Assembly (NCBI GenBank): GCA_018296165.2
Contig: JACKQL020000080.1
Span: 1 to 64,000 of the forward strand
From: Termitomyces sp. T153
Taxonomy: Eukaryota; Basidiomycota; Agaricomycetes; Agaricales; Lyophyllaceae
Length of the DNA: 64,000 nt
Direction: 5' to 3'
The notes beneath the pieces are model-generated. The model was not told where the DNA came from, searched no databases, and saw only the letters and a list, made by a program, of their open reading frames with translations. Numbering within the stretch: the first letter of the stretch is position 1; each line of letters starts with the position of its first letter. Below are positions 1 through 11,150 of the stretch, one piece after another. A program made the position numbers and the translations under genes.

Positions 1-1230
1 ACACTTACCGACGCTGCCTTTGTTGCTATCCTCTTAGTGAACTTACTGCCTGTGCTCCTCAATGAGCGGCTGCTGTGCAAACAGCTCTTCCTCATGCTGT
101 TGCAACAATAGCAGGGCTGGGCCCCCATTGGGTATCAGCAGCCCTCTGGGTCATTGTTAGCCCAGCAGTTGTTGCACTGAAAAATTGTTAGCGACTAATT
201 GAGAGACAATCACTAAGTGCTTACTGCTCCTTGCATGTGCTTATACTCTTGTTGCTTCTCTAGTGACACTGTTACTTTCCCCTTTGCCTTCTTCAGCACC
301 ACCCTGGCCTCCAACCCCATATCCACCACTGTCAAGGCCTTTTGCCAATGAAGGAGTATAGCCAAGCACTTGTTGGTAACGGTTTCTTCAATTTGTTCCT
401 GCAAAAGAAAAGTTAGCGATTGTTGCTAAGAATTAGCAAAAAAAAAAGACTTACCTCAATATCCTCACCCTCCTCTTCTTGTGCCTTTCCCTTCTCTTTG
501 CTCCTTGGGGTTGTTGCCAACCCTCTAGCGATGCTGCCAGCCGCAGCCTTGGGAGTCAAGGGGCCCACCTCTTGAATGTCCCCACGATTCACTGTCTCCT
601 TGCCCTTGTGGCCCTCACTCCATTCCTCCCCCCTTGCCACCACTAATGCACCTACTGGGTGCTGGATGAAAAACTGGTCATTTGGTGACAAGTCTTCAAA
701 GAGCTAATGTACCTTAGCAGTGTCACTAGTGCTAGCAACTACCAGGGCACTTACCATCATTCCTGTGGTCAGGTCATCCATTAGGAACTCCAAGGAGGGA
801 TTGACAGGAGCCTAGCAAAAAGTGTTAAAACTGTTGCTAAGAAGAAGAAAAGAAGAGATGAACTTACAAAGTGAACATCAAATGGGCAAACCCATTCCTC
901 CACACTCCTTCTCGACAGTTGCTAACTCTGGCCACTCAACACCACTCCCTGTGGTCTTGAACCACTGCAACCATGTCTGGAAGCTGGCAGTGACTGCCAA
1001 GCAAGAATCCTTTGCTAAAGACGCACAGGCCACAGCAAGTAGATGGTTGACCCAATTGAGGAAAGCATGGGCCATGGTGATTTTTTCAAGTTGAGAGGTG
1101 AGGTTGGCCATAGCGATAAGATCGAGATAGTAGTGGAGAGATGAGAGGAAAATGGGGGTGATGAAGTTCAAGCGATACCGCCAGCCATTTTTATTCAAAA
1201 CTTTTTGGTGCACAGACCAAGCAATCAAAC
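1..1230 (-). CDS. multi-exon gene of repeated element E, partial, function unknown
   Basis: I do not recognise this protein. Coding blocks on the minus strand are joined by clear introns with GTAAGT-type donors: one starts at about 867 (acceptor TTTTGCTAG near 812), one at about 754, one at 454 (acceptor TTTTGCAG near 399), one near 213, and another close to the left edge. Across the 454/399 intron the frame is kept, joining a Lys/Glu-rich tail to EQIEETVTNK. The first block (from a possible ATG near 1,105) is hydrophobic-aromatic with motifs such as FLNWVNHLL and WLQWF. The gene lies directly downstream of the LTR-like repeat at 1,287-2,221, read in the same direction, so it is probably carried by that element. 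Spliceosomal introns are unusual for a retrotransposon gag-pol, so the carrier may be another kind of element. The gene runs out of the window; intactness is unknown. Confidence 0.5.
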
Positions 1231-1286
1231 ATGTGACTTTAGGGTTGACTGAGAACAGTCAAGATTTCAGTATAGGGGAGGATGAT

Positions 1287-2221
1287 GAGCCCCAGTTGTC
1301 ACTGAGCACCATTTTTGGCATTTCAGACTTGGCGGCAGCTGACTACTTTAAATTTGGCACAAGTCACAACATTCAGCACATGGGACCTAGCCCAAGGTCT
1401 GGACCAAAGCACGAGACTTTAGTGACCATGAGACTTATCAATCACAAGGAATATTACATGGAGCCTGGAACTTGGGCCTAGATCATCAAGGCCTAGACCT
1501 TTCCTAGTGACAATTATTAGTGACCCTAGTGATTCTGGTGACAAAAAGGTGTTCTCTTACTATATACGGACATATTACCAGATGTGTACCTTTTTACTAT
1601 CATTCCTCTTGTCAAATTTACCAACATACTTGAACGGCTTTTACACTTCAGAGACTTCACTTATAGTTTTCACCTGGTTACAGATTGATGCCTTGTATGG
1701 ACCATAAACACATTGACAGACGCCATCGCTAGTAGCAACTATTTGCTTACTTTCCCATACTATACTTTGGAACCATATAAATACTGCTTGTACATAGACA
1801 CTTCATCATTGAACAACCCATCCAACAGAGAACCAACTTGGATAGATCCCCTTGAGCTGTGCCATCTATCTCTAAGCTTACCAGCTTGAGATTTCACTTT
1901 GCTTCTCTCGTTCCTCTATTGCTGTTGATGTTGGCTTAGTGACAAGCCTTATCAACTTCGACCTCAACTTAGTGTGGTGCCAACTGCGGGTGCCTTTTGC
2001 GTTATTTTGACTTAGTGATGTTAGCAACTGTGGCTAGCAACCATTTCACTGACCTTTTCAACTTCACCTTACAACACAACTTTCACTCTCGTTCTCTGAG
2101 ACAGTTACTGACTTGCCCTCAAACTATTAACTTCCTACTGCCAGCTACCCTATCTAGTGACTAGTGTTAGGTCCTCTTTTTAGGTTTCCTGCATGGCACT
2201 AGGTGGCATAGGAGCACATCA
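1287..2221 (-). repeat. LTR-like boundary repeat of element E (left copy)
   Basis: This block is an inverted copy of 49,128-50,237. Both begin (left copy read on the minus strand) with TGATGTGCTCCTATG, share CCTAAAAAGAGGACCTAACAC and a TATTTATA box, and end in a region reading CACTGAGCAC on the plus strand. By eye they are about 80% alike with indels. The left copy ends in CATCA, which mirrors TGATG at the start. I could not find a convincing target duplication, because one side of the element lies outside the window. Confidence 0.65.
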
Positions 2222-2586
2222 ATGAGTGTCAGCTCTGATTGGATAGTAGGCTGCAGTGATATTCTGATGGGAGTTGATGGCAACATGGTCCCCCTCATAG
2301 TTGTTGGAGAATTCTGGAGTAGTTGTATAGGTCATAGGGGCAAGCCAGTGATGTGTGCCTGGGTCAGGAGGGATGTTGGAGGGGATTGGGGACTTGGGAA
2401 AAGAAGGGGAAGTGATGAGCCCTGCAGGGGATGCATTGGAGTTTGCCAGGGAAGTGTTGGAGTTAGCTGGAGTGGGCACTGTAGGTCAACAAAGGTTAGG
2501 GAAATTGAGGGGGTGTTGGGGGGAACTCTGGGGAAGCAGGGTGGCTTGGAAAGAGGTCTGGTGGTTCTGGGAGCAAGGTTGTGACA
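2222..2586 (-). repeat. 3'-truncated fragment of the family-1 gypsy LTR
   Basis: The block has CAGTGATATTCTGATGGGA and then the G-rich tail ending in TGTGACA that also ends the LTRs at 22,835, 32,907, 34,284, 42,011, 47,230 and 48,125. Only the last ~365 bp of the ~1.1 kb LTR is present. It abuts element E, which probably inserted into it and separated it from the rest. The sense strand of the family is minus. Confidence 0.75.
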
Positions 2587-3274
2587 CTTGATACTTGTCA
2601 GTACCAGGATCCTCATTGCAAGACTTCAAGTCTCCAGCAGCAATTTTCTCAATGCAAGACTGTCCCAAGTCTCTAGCAATGGTGCTTCCATTCATTTTTG
2701 TGGAATGGGCATCCCAGTTCTTCACAGAATCTAAGGCAACTGCTGATATAGCATGGGAGTTGCCAGCTTGAAAGCTCATGGCAATGGGATACAATGATCC
2801 TGTGGAACCACTCATTCCAGTAAGGTCCCAAGACACCTCCTGTGACAAGCTAAGTTCCAGATCTATCTCAGGGATAAGCTCAGCTGCAGCTTGAGTTGCC
2901 ATTGCCAAGTAGGGATGGGTTCTATATGCCATAAATATCAGTTAAGGGAGTTTTAGCAGAATTACTCACATAAATGCTAGTGCTGGTTGATTGCAATGTC
3001 CAGTTGATGAGAGTAAGATAAGAAGGTTAGGAGGTTTTCCTGTTAAAAATATGTGATGGTAGCATGTGGTTAATGGTAAGGTTCCAATCAAAATGATTTA
3101 GAGTCTTTCCCAGGTGTAAACAGTTGTAAGTCGTGATATTGAAAAGAACTGAGGCCTACAATACAAGTAGAACATCTTATATATGGTAGGTAGACTGTAT
3201 GTAATGAGCTAGGTGAGATTTTCCTTCTGAGTAAATGAAAAGGAGTGGGAATGATGCCTAGCTTGAGGCATATG
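2587..3274. other. unassigned stretch with a weak minus-strand ORF
   Basis: A minus-strand reading frame (start near 2,932) is open through about 2,587 and then runs into the LTR fragment. It has no domain I recognise and gives Ser/Thr/Asp-rich sequence. It may be the 3' end of a gene disrupted by the LTR fragment, or chance. From 2,940 to 3,274 I see no gene. Confidence 0.3.
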
Positions 3275-3938
3275 AGGGCTGCTCAATTCATGTGGTACAG
3301 TTTGTTACAGTTTGAAAGTGGTACAGTTTGAGCATGATTCCAAGCCTGCTGTTGGCTGAGTATGCCACCAGGAACCATTTCAGTTGCTTAGCAGAGCCTT
3401 CCACAAATGAGAACCATTGCCATCCAGTTGAGAATACTTACAATGGCCTGTCGCTGATTGAATGATTAGTGACAACTCATTTTTTCTTGTCAGACTTAAT
3501 AAATTCTGAGCTTCTCCCTCACAAGCTCCTTCTCATTGCTTCAATCCAGCTACAAAATCTATCTCTAAGGCAGCCACTCTCTATCTCAGACTTGGTTAAT
3601 GCAGATGATCTTATTGATAGCGACATTGATCAAGATTATGATTGTGACCTCTGTAAACCTATGATCCATTGAATAGGGAATTGTAGAAAGAATGTAGATT
3701 ATAAGGACAGTTGATATCAACAATGATGAAGGTAGTGCAACCCGTTGTTTGGACTTCAGCGCTTCAGCACTGAGCACAGGGTTGAGGCCTGCACCCGCCA
3801 GCCCGGCGGAGTGTACCTGATGTGGGGGATGGTTCCTGGCGGCCATACTCGGCCAACAGCGGACTTGCAATCATGCTCAAACTGTACCACTTTCAAACTG
3901 TAACAAACTGTACCACATGAATTGAACAAGCCCTATGC
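3275..3938. mobile_element. MITE or short DNA transposon with ~100 bp terminal inverted repeats
   Basis: The left end (3,275-3,376) and the reverse complement of the right end (3,938-3,836) match over roughly 100 bp, including ATGTGGTACAGTTTGTTACA and TGGTACAGTTTGAGCATGAT. The ends read AGGGCT...AGCCCT, and the flanks end and begin with ATG, a possible 3 bp target duplication. Length is about 660 bp. The inside holds an open frame of about 67 codons (3,469-3,672) rich in Asp/Leu, with no transposase motif I can name. The GGGCTTGTTC-like terminus and 3 bp duplication are compatible with the PIF/Harbinger superfamily; this assignment is inference. Confidence 0.8.
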
Positions 3939-4268
3939 ATTCCGGATACAATCAGGCATCAGAGAATTTTCCAACAGAAGTCTCGTTATGTGTGCACTGA
4001 TGGTTCGATCTTCACTTCGGGCTACAACAATCACAAGTGTTGGAAAGCGAGGCTTGCTCAAATTTACTGCTGCCAAGGCCCAGCCACATCACAGTTAGGA
4101 TAACTGATCCTGTATAAATTCATACTTTGACATGCACCTTCAACTTGAACTGACAGATTACAACTCATTGCAAACACATCTTGAGGGTGTGAACGGTTTG
4201 TAAACAGTTTGTTTACCATTTATTCACCGTTCTCGTTTAATCTACTCCCAGTCGTAAACGAAAACTCG
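3939..4268. other. intergenic, nothing recognised
   Basis: This AT-balanced stretch separates the MITE from the kinase relic. It has a possible short palindrome around GTAAACAGTTTGTTTACC (about 4,200-4,217). No coding pattern is visible. Confidence 0.4.
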
Positions 4269-4272
4269 ATGG

Positions 4273-6236
4273 TTGGAGGCTTATCTTGAATATCGTTTCG
4301 ATCGACCGCGTGGACCGGAATGTGGACCTACGGCATCATCATCAATGTATGTAATGTACTGTCATTTCAGCGCTGAGGGAGGCTGCGACCGAACAAGGGC
4401 AGAAAATTTGCTCATCGATGGTTTCTTCAACTCCGTTGCTTCGCTGGTCCGTCTCAGGCATTCTTTTTTCGCATCAAAACGTCTAGCCACCTCGGGTGTT
4501 CTATACACAAGGAAGGCCTTCAGCACGATGTAGAAAGACAAGGACGACAACGTGCCCTGTTTCATGTTCCACGAAGAGCCACTTGGCATTCCCGCTTCTG
4601 AAGGTTATGGCTACTTACAAGGCGGCCCAGGTCAAGTGTTGGGGCCAAAGCCGGGTTTTAGGATTGAGAGCAAGCTCGACATAGGTAGGACGGCGAGTCT
4701 CTGGCTTGCGCGTGATCTATGGTTAGTTGGTGACTCCCTCTCGAGTCGAGTCGAACGACTAACATACTTAATGTAACTCGTAACGCGTACGAAGCAAAGA
4801 CCAATTTGTCGCGATCAAGATTCTCGCCGGATATACCTCTCAGCTGAACCGGGAAAATAAACTCCAGGAACTTAGAGTTTTACGGCGTTTGTCGGACCCT
4901 GCGCCTCCTGCTCCTGGAGGACCTTCGGCTGCGGTGGGAGTTACACTACCATCATCATCACCCTTCGTTACGCAGCTCTTGTCATATTTCTATCACCCAG
5001 GCGCTGAGGGTGACGGCGAGCATCTGTGTCTCGTCATGGAATTACTGTGTTCTGATGTGCTGCGTATTCGTTCTCGGTTGCCCGATGCTGGCTATCTCCC
5101 CCTTCCCACTGTGAAACGGATCTTGAAGCATGTAATTCAGGGAATAGCACATGCTCACTCTCGTGGCATAGTACATACCGGTTTGTTCTCTTATCCCCAA
5201 CGTTACCGCTGTCGCTCTCATGGTCAATTAGACATCAAACTCGATAATATTTTGGTCGCACCCAGCGATATCCGAATCCCTCACGCTGTTACTGATTGGC
5301 CGGGAAAAAATCCTCTTCAGGCATATCCACCCACACAGAGCTTGTCTGGAATGGTTACTTCCTTCATCTCAAGCATGCACTGGTGACCAAGGTGGCTCGT
5401 AAATGGACTGCAAAAGGGCTGCAGATTGCCAGAAAGTGGTCATTCCCCAGGCTGGGGTACACGAAGAGTGATGGGACCAGGAGGTGTTTGGCCAGGTGCT
5501 GTCAAGTGAAACACACTTCCTGATCCAACTGTCGGTGAGCTGGCCGCTGCGACTTTCAGAATAGCCGACTGGGGTCACGGTGCGGTTGATTGCCGGGTGT
5601 GCTTCAGAGATCCCTCTGCTCATTTTACTTAGCCCAGATTGTCGATGAACAGACTACGGACGATATCACGCCCCTTCATCTCAGTCCTCCTGAAGTTATT
5701 CTTGGCGGTGAGTGGGATCAATCTGTCGATACTTGGACATATGGCTGCCTTGTGAGTGTCAAGTCCTCATCATTGTGAACTATACAATTTTGATTGTTTC
5801 ATACTTCCTACTAGGTTTTTCGTGCCCTCACAAATACACGTTTGTTCGAGGTGCAAGGCCAGCAGGAAGAGATTACCAAAACCAACGAAGAATCCATCCT
5901 GGATCAGATGATCTGCCTATGCGGCGGGAGTTTCCACGTCGATTTTCTGAGACGATGCCGTCGCGTTTTTGACTTTTGCTCTTTGCAAGGTTATGTTCAG
6001 TTCTTCTCATTAATTGACTATGTACTAAACTCCCTGACTGATATGTAGGCAACCTTATCAACTTTAACATTATGACTCCGTACCGATGCAGGATCGTATC
6101 CGCGCCTGTGATTATCTTTTCTCAGAGATTGAGGTCGAGCAAGCTGCGGCGTTTATGATGCAATGCTTGTGCCTTGATCCTAAGGATCGTCCTACCGCGA
6201 TGCAATTGCTTGGATGACCCGTGGTTCGATTTGTGA
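4273..6236 (+). pseudogene. SRPK-like serine/threonine protein kinase, decayed
   Basis: The parts in order are: a Gly-rich N-lobe entry (SKLDIGRTASLWLARDL, near 4,667), the ATP-anchoring VAIKILAG (4,808), a GEHLCLVMELL hinge (5,017), the catalytic loop HTDIKLDNI split by an intron at 5,181-5,231, the Mg-binding loop as ADWGHAQ (DFG changed to DWG, intron 5,580-5,632), PPEVILGGEWD and DTWTYGCLV (intron 5,752-5,813), and a C-lobe end with DPKDRPTAMQLLG. Other introns are at about 4,722-4,794 (with CTAAC branch site) and 5,991-6,048. GEHLCLV and the DWG-to-PPEV spacing fit the basidiomycete SRPK-like family, which in other organisms phosphorylates SR splicing factors. Defects: in-frame stops at about 4,531, 5,384 and 5,515, a frame change near 6,090, and another just before the final DDPWF. 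An unusual splicing pattern could remove some, but not all. Confidence 0.65.
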
Positions 6237-6548
6237 ACGACAATGTTCCTAGTCTAGAGTATTCTTGTGTCCACACGTGAATTTGTTTAGCCCTCTCTTA
6301 TAGCCCTCTCTTATTCACTCGAAACTTGTTCAAATATGAAGTCCTCATAATCAAGACCATACGGAGCAATGTATTATTGCGCTGCCATGCGGCACGCGCC
6401 CTACTCTGGGTAATTCGTCAGGACTATTGTTAACCATACCAATCACGATTCATGGAAGCCCCAAGACGATTATATAAAATCCAGGATGTAAAGTACAGCA
6501 TTTTCTTCCGACATGACGATCCAGAATACTAATAGCTCGTATCCTCAT
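6237..6548. other. intergenic region between convergent genes
   Basis: It separates the 3' end of the kinase relic (plus) from the 3' end of BUB1 (minus). No gene is visible. A duplicated phrase TAGCCCTCTCTTAT occurs at about 6,288 and 6,301. Confidence 0.5.
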
Positions 6549-9500
6549 TCAACCCAGCAACTTATAGCATGAAACTTCCACTTTTTTCAATAAACCCTTC
6601 AAGGTGCCACTTGGCCGGTTGCAGTTTTTTTGGAGCCAATCTTCCATTTCGCCACGCAAAACTCCTAGTTCCTCCGACACAGGGAGTTGACCGTTAGGCT
6701 TGACATTGGTTGGGTTGAGAAGGACGTCGAACAGTCGATTCCATAGGTCGGTTTGCCAATACCTCTTCAGCGGTGTACTGAGCTTGTGCCGAGTGGACGC
6801 TGAGTCTATAGCGCCGACGTGGATGTACTTTCCAAAAAGCATGCAATAGATGATTCCAGCCAAACCAAAATAGTCAGTTTGGAATGTCCACGACCGATCC
6901 TGGCGGGCTTCAAAACAATCCCTGTCGTCAGTGGGCCAGTCTGCGATGAACTGCTGACCGGAGGGGAATAGCCTCAAGTCGATTGTCCGTCCAAAGTCAA
7001 TGACCTTGAGGCCTTTGTGACTCCATCCACCTTCACCCGAGGGCGAGTAGGCACTTGACCACGCGGCAGCACCTCCTGGTACATCTTCTAGCCGTACCAG
7101 GCAGTTGTCGATCTTCAAATCCCCGTGAATAAAACCAACTCTGTGCATGGCCTCAAGAAGGCGGAGCAGTTCTACTGTAAAGAAAATGACGAGCAATTCA
7201 TCTAGGCAAGCACCTTGCTGGGATACACCTGCTGTAACAGCATTATTGACGATATTAAGGAGGGTACCTTGAGGACAAAGGTCAAGAATTAAGAAACTCT
7301 CGTCCCGGAAGACGTAAAGCGCATGCGGGAGGATGATAGATCGTCGCAGAGAAACTGGCAGGACAGAATGAATTCTCCGAAGAACGTGATATTCCCAAAG
7401 ATTTCGAGGCTTAACAATTTTCACCGCCACTATCGACACGTTTTCCTCATCGCCATCATCATCAAGGTTGTCGAGATCCTCATCGCCTCCCCCCGCTCCT
7501 ACATCCCGTGCTTTGAACACAGCGCCGAAACCTCCTTCTCCAAGCTTTTCCATTACACTGAATTTGTGACCTTCGAGTTCTAACGAAAAGCAAGCCGAGA
7601 CGTCCAGAACGCCTGTGCTACCAGAGCCGCTCGTTTTCCGACTCTTTCTGGCGAATTTCTGTAACCCATCCAGCCGATTGGACTCTTGATCTCTGAGGTC
7701 ATAGAAATGAGGGTCTGATGGGATACGCGACAAGATATTCATAATGATGGGAGGGTCAAATGGGTTGCATGGATTTGGAGGCTTGAATTGGGAGCCCAAG
7801 GTAAGAGAATCGCCAAGACTCAGTGCTCCTGTCCTCTCCTCGATAATAGTGATACCAGGAGATTCTTTCGGAGGAAGATAGGCAGACAAATGCAGGGGCT
7901 CCAGAGGTTCATCGGCTTCCTCCTCTTTTAACTCTGCTGCGAGTTTCTCAGCAGCGATTACTGCCCCATGTTCATCCCTTCGCTGTAAAGTGAAGACACT
8001 ACCTAAGCGTCGAACACTTGAATCATCTATAGGCAGTAGCCGATCGCTTGGGGTTGCAGAACCTCGTGTACTTGTCGTGAACTCAAATGTCCGCTCGGTA
8101 ATAGGCGTCATGACATTGAATCGTCCGAACCTACCCCCAAGGGGTATCTCCTGGTAAGAATCACCGTCTTCGAAACCATTGTCCGCTGCTGGTTCGAGTG
8201 GGGCCTGTCCTTGTCCGCCGTCGTCGCCATCATATTCGTCATCATCATCATACTGGCTAGGTTCCCGGCCATCATCAGTACAGGCCGTATTCCCGAAAAC
8301 AGTCTGTAGTGGGATAGGTCGTGATTGTGAAACCCGAGCAACAGATTCTGATGGTCTGTCGGAGTGAGGTGTGAACGCGGGTGTAACATCCCTCAATGGA
8401 GTGAAAGTCGGCTTCGGGTCCACGAACGGTGTGAATGCGACGCTGGAGGTTTTAGGAGTGAACACATTTTCAGGCTGATGTGGGGGCCGGCTAAAAACTT
8501 TGAAGGGTGTTTCCGTGTTTTCATCGCCAAAAGGAGTGAAAGTGCGAACAGCATTATTCGACCCTGGTGATGGGGCATCGTGGTTTGATTCAGCTCGTTC
8601 GTGAGCCGGCTGAGTTTTTGGTTGAGATTTCCTATGCGCTTCGGTAAATACATTGCGAAGTGGCGCAAGCTTGGGTTGAGCCGGTGTGAAAACCTTCGCG
8701 GCAAACGCACTTCTGGAATTCGGGATTTCTGATGTCATATTTGATGGATGATTCTCCACAATCAAATCCTTTGCAGACAGTGCTGTAGTTGTTAATGGCG
8801 CTTTAGTTTCATCGACAAAAGGCTGAATCTGAAGAAAATCGCCATTAGCCAAATGCTCGAATGACATCGAATGCAGATTGAGTCACCCTGGCTGAAGGGG
8901 TACGACTGGAATGTAAATTCTCGTCGACGAATGGGCGGAAATCTTGCAAAGAGGGTCAACAAGCCAGTGGGGCGTGGAGTTCATGATGACGCACCAGGTG
9001 CAGGGGTTTTTCCTTTCTCTTCCACATTTTCATCATCATTTATGGCTGGAGTCCGTGGAGTGAGACCAATCGAGGATGGCCTGACTTGCCTCAATGGCCC
9101 ATATTTGCTTCCAGCCATCATGGTCCTATCTGGGGAGTTATACATCCCAAAAACGTCATCAAGCGCTGCTCTCGTGTTGATAGTGACGGTAGGCTCGGCC
9201 CCGCCCAATATACTTCTCCTACGTCCTCCAAACGTCGACTTCGACCCATCGTCGTTGAAATCCGCAGGCATCAACATCGACTCCGACGAGGTATCCGCTG
9301 GAAATTGGAATGACTCAGGCGGCGGCGGCCATTTCTTCCCAAGAAGACCCATAGATCGTGCTCTAGCTTCCTGGATGCTGAACTCGCCCCCTTCCCTCGT
9401 GAAAAGCAGAGACATGTTGAAACAATAGTTCTCTGGGCGTTTTCCAGGGTCTGGGGGCGCAAGCATCACAGCATATCGCGACTCTGGCGTCCCACTCATA

Positions 9501-10163
9501 CTCATGAGACTCGAAGCATCCACCCGCGTTAGAGTCGCTGGTGATGAAGATGCTGACTGAGCCTGTCCAACATTGCGCTTCGGCAGAGGACGTCGAGGAC
9601 GATCCAAGCTTGTAGAAGGATTGTGGTTTTGGAATTCTTGGTAACGTTTTTTCAGCCGTTCCAGTGGACGCGCCTGACGTCGAATTCCTTGCCGATATAT
9701 GACTTCAGCGTCTTTGTGCCTATAAGTATAAGCCTACATAGAGAAAGGTATAAAATGGAGGAGTAACTTGCACTAACCTGCCTTCGATCTCTAACAAAGC
9801 CGCGTAACCCTCGTATAGAAGAGCAAATGACGTCCCGATTTCACTTGCGAGTAAATTTGCATAGATATCGATGGCATTAGCTCGATCGACTTGTCCTGCA
9901 TATAATGTCCATAATTTCAAGTAGCGAAGGTCTGTCTTGTATATTGGATCGTTCATGAATGCCCTCGTAGCCTGACCGAGAAGCTCTTTAAGCCCTGAGC
10001 TTGGGTCGTCTTCCCCACAATTCTTCAGGGTCCATTGCACGAACTCATCATATACAGAAAGAGGATCATCTTCCTCGTTGATGGCTGTTGCAAGTTTTTG
10101 CTTGAACGTTTGCCTTTCAATGTCGATTCTTCTAGCGTTATCGTCCGATAAACGCGAAGGCAT
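6549..10163 (-). CDS. bub1: BUB1/Mad3 spindle-assembly-checkpoint protein kinase
   Basis: Four exons: 10,163-9,778, 9,719-8,995, 8,942-8,887 and 8,828-6,549. Introns are 58, 52 and 58 nt; the product is about 1,148 aa. The N-terminus (residues ~30-190) is the Mad3/BUB1 homology TPR domain (DPLSVYDEFVQWTLKN, LRYLKLWTLYA, IDIYANLLASEIGTSFALLY). A GLEBS-type Bub3-binding motif follows (GGEFSIQEARARSMGLLGKK). The middle is disordered, with repeated PFVDE/FTPF motifs. The C-terminal third is a full kinase domain: GEGGFGAVFKA, VAVKIVK, HGDLKIDNCLV and VIDFGRTIDLRLF, each with its key residues. Bub1 localises to kinetochores, delays anaphase through Mad1-Cdc20, and phosphorylates histone H2A. No KEN box is visible in the part I read, which fits Bub1 rather than a stand-alone Mad3. 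Donors of introns 2 and 3 are GTGCGT and GTGACT, weaker than intron 1 (GTTAGT). Confidence 0.93.
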
Positions 10164-10772
10164 GGGTTTTGGTTCAACTTGTTGTTTGTCTTTACTTGTA
10201 CAATCGCGTCGCGTCTAATGAGCACGTGGTCGTTTACCCATTTCCACCCATCACGAAGGACAGCTGACAGAAGTAATGCCTCATTTCCTCTGAGTCAAGA
10301 GCAAGACACGAACAGCCTACTTCTCACATGGAATGTAGCTGTGGTTCGTTACTGTGATTTCCCATCTGCAGCCTGTCACATGGTTCCCGCATCATCGGAC
10401 TAAGGCATGCATGCTTGTAACGATAATATTATGTGGGTCTATATATATCTCTGACCGACTATGTCTGCTCATACTTACTGAATGTTCGATGGTGGCCAAG
10501 TCTCGTAAAGAGTCCGTTCGGCAACAATTTTGATGAAATTCGACTAAGATGGAAGTCTCATAAGGCAGCTTATCATCCTATTTGACCATCCATTGCAATG
10601 TCAACAATAACTTCTTTCCCTCTGCACTATGCAACCTGACCTGAGTGTAGTTGTACAACAGTACTTTTAGTAGGCATTGGAGTGCTGCTGCTGTGATACA
10701 TCTTATTCAAACAGCTATAGCTAGGGGTACACATGTAATCCCAATTACTACTTACTGGATTCGGACAGATGA
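10164..10772. other. intergenic region upstream of BUB1
   Basis: It holds the probable BUB1 promoter (minus strand, above 10,163) and about 400 bp of unassigned sequence. TATATATA occurs at about 10,440-10,447. No coding pattern was recognised. Confidence 0.4.
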
Positions 10773-11150
10773 ATCAGCCCCGAGCCTTTCGCGGGTCACA
10801 GCTTTTGCCGCGGCGCCGCATCTGCGGCAGCAGCAGCAGGGTACTCTGATTACAAGATCCAGCTCCTGGGCAGATGGCGCAGCGATTCGTACAAAGTTTA
10901 CATCGAGAACGATCCCTCTCGCATCCTCCACCTCTCCTCCCTTCTTCACATGGCCCATACTCACCTCGCCCCTTTCGAGCCTCCGGCTTCTCGGGACTAC
11001 ACAGCCTTGGCTGAAGATTCGGCCCCCCCCTCTCTCTCGAGAGGGAAAACCAATTCTCGAGAACTACTTAGGACTCAAGAAATCGCACCATTTCTTTCCC
11101 GCATACGTCGCGCCGGACTCGTCTCAGTTTCTTATTATCGAGTTCCTTAA
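10773..11150 (+). pseudogene. tyrosine recombinase C-terminal relic (Crypton/DIRS-like or 'DNA breaking-rejoining enzyme')
   Basis: The frame starting after a stop at 10,770 reads EPFAGHSFCRGAA (from about 10,782), then YSDYKIQLLGRWRSDSYKVY (around 10,842-10,901). This is the end of the catalytic domain of tyrosine recombinases: the H-x-x-R box, the GRW turn and the Tyr nucleophile in SYKVYI. In the family the box normally reads HSFRRG; here the catalytic Arg codon is TGC (Cys), one C-to-T change from CGC. Only ~125 codons remain and nothing upstream continues the domain. Such genes in fungi belong to Crypton or DIRS-type elements or domesticated relatives; I cannot tell which. Confidence 0.72.

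Noticed and set aside
2222..2591. Plus-strand Gly-rich ORFs
   Set aside because: They lie within an LTR fragment and have counterparts in every LTR of the family, so they are not genes.
6800..9430. Plus-strand ORFs opposite BUB1 (for example 8,871-9,428)
   Set aside because: Antisense shadows of well-supported BUB1 exons.
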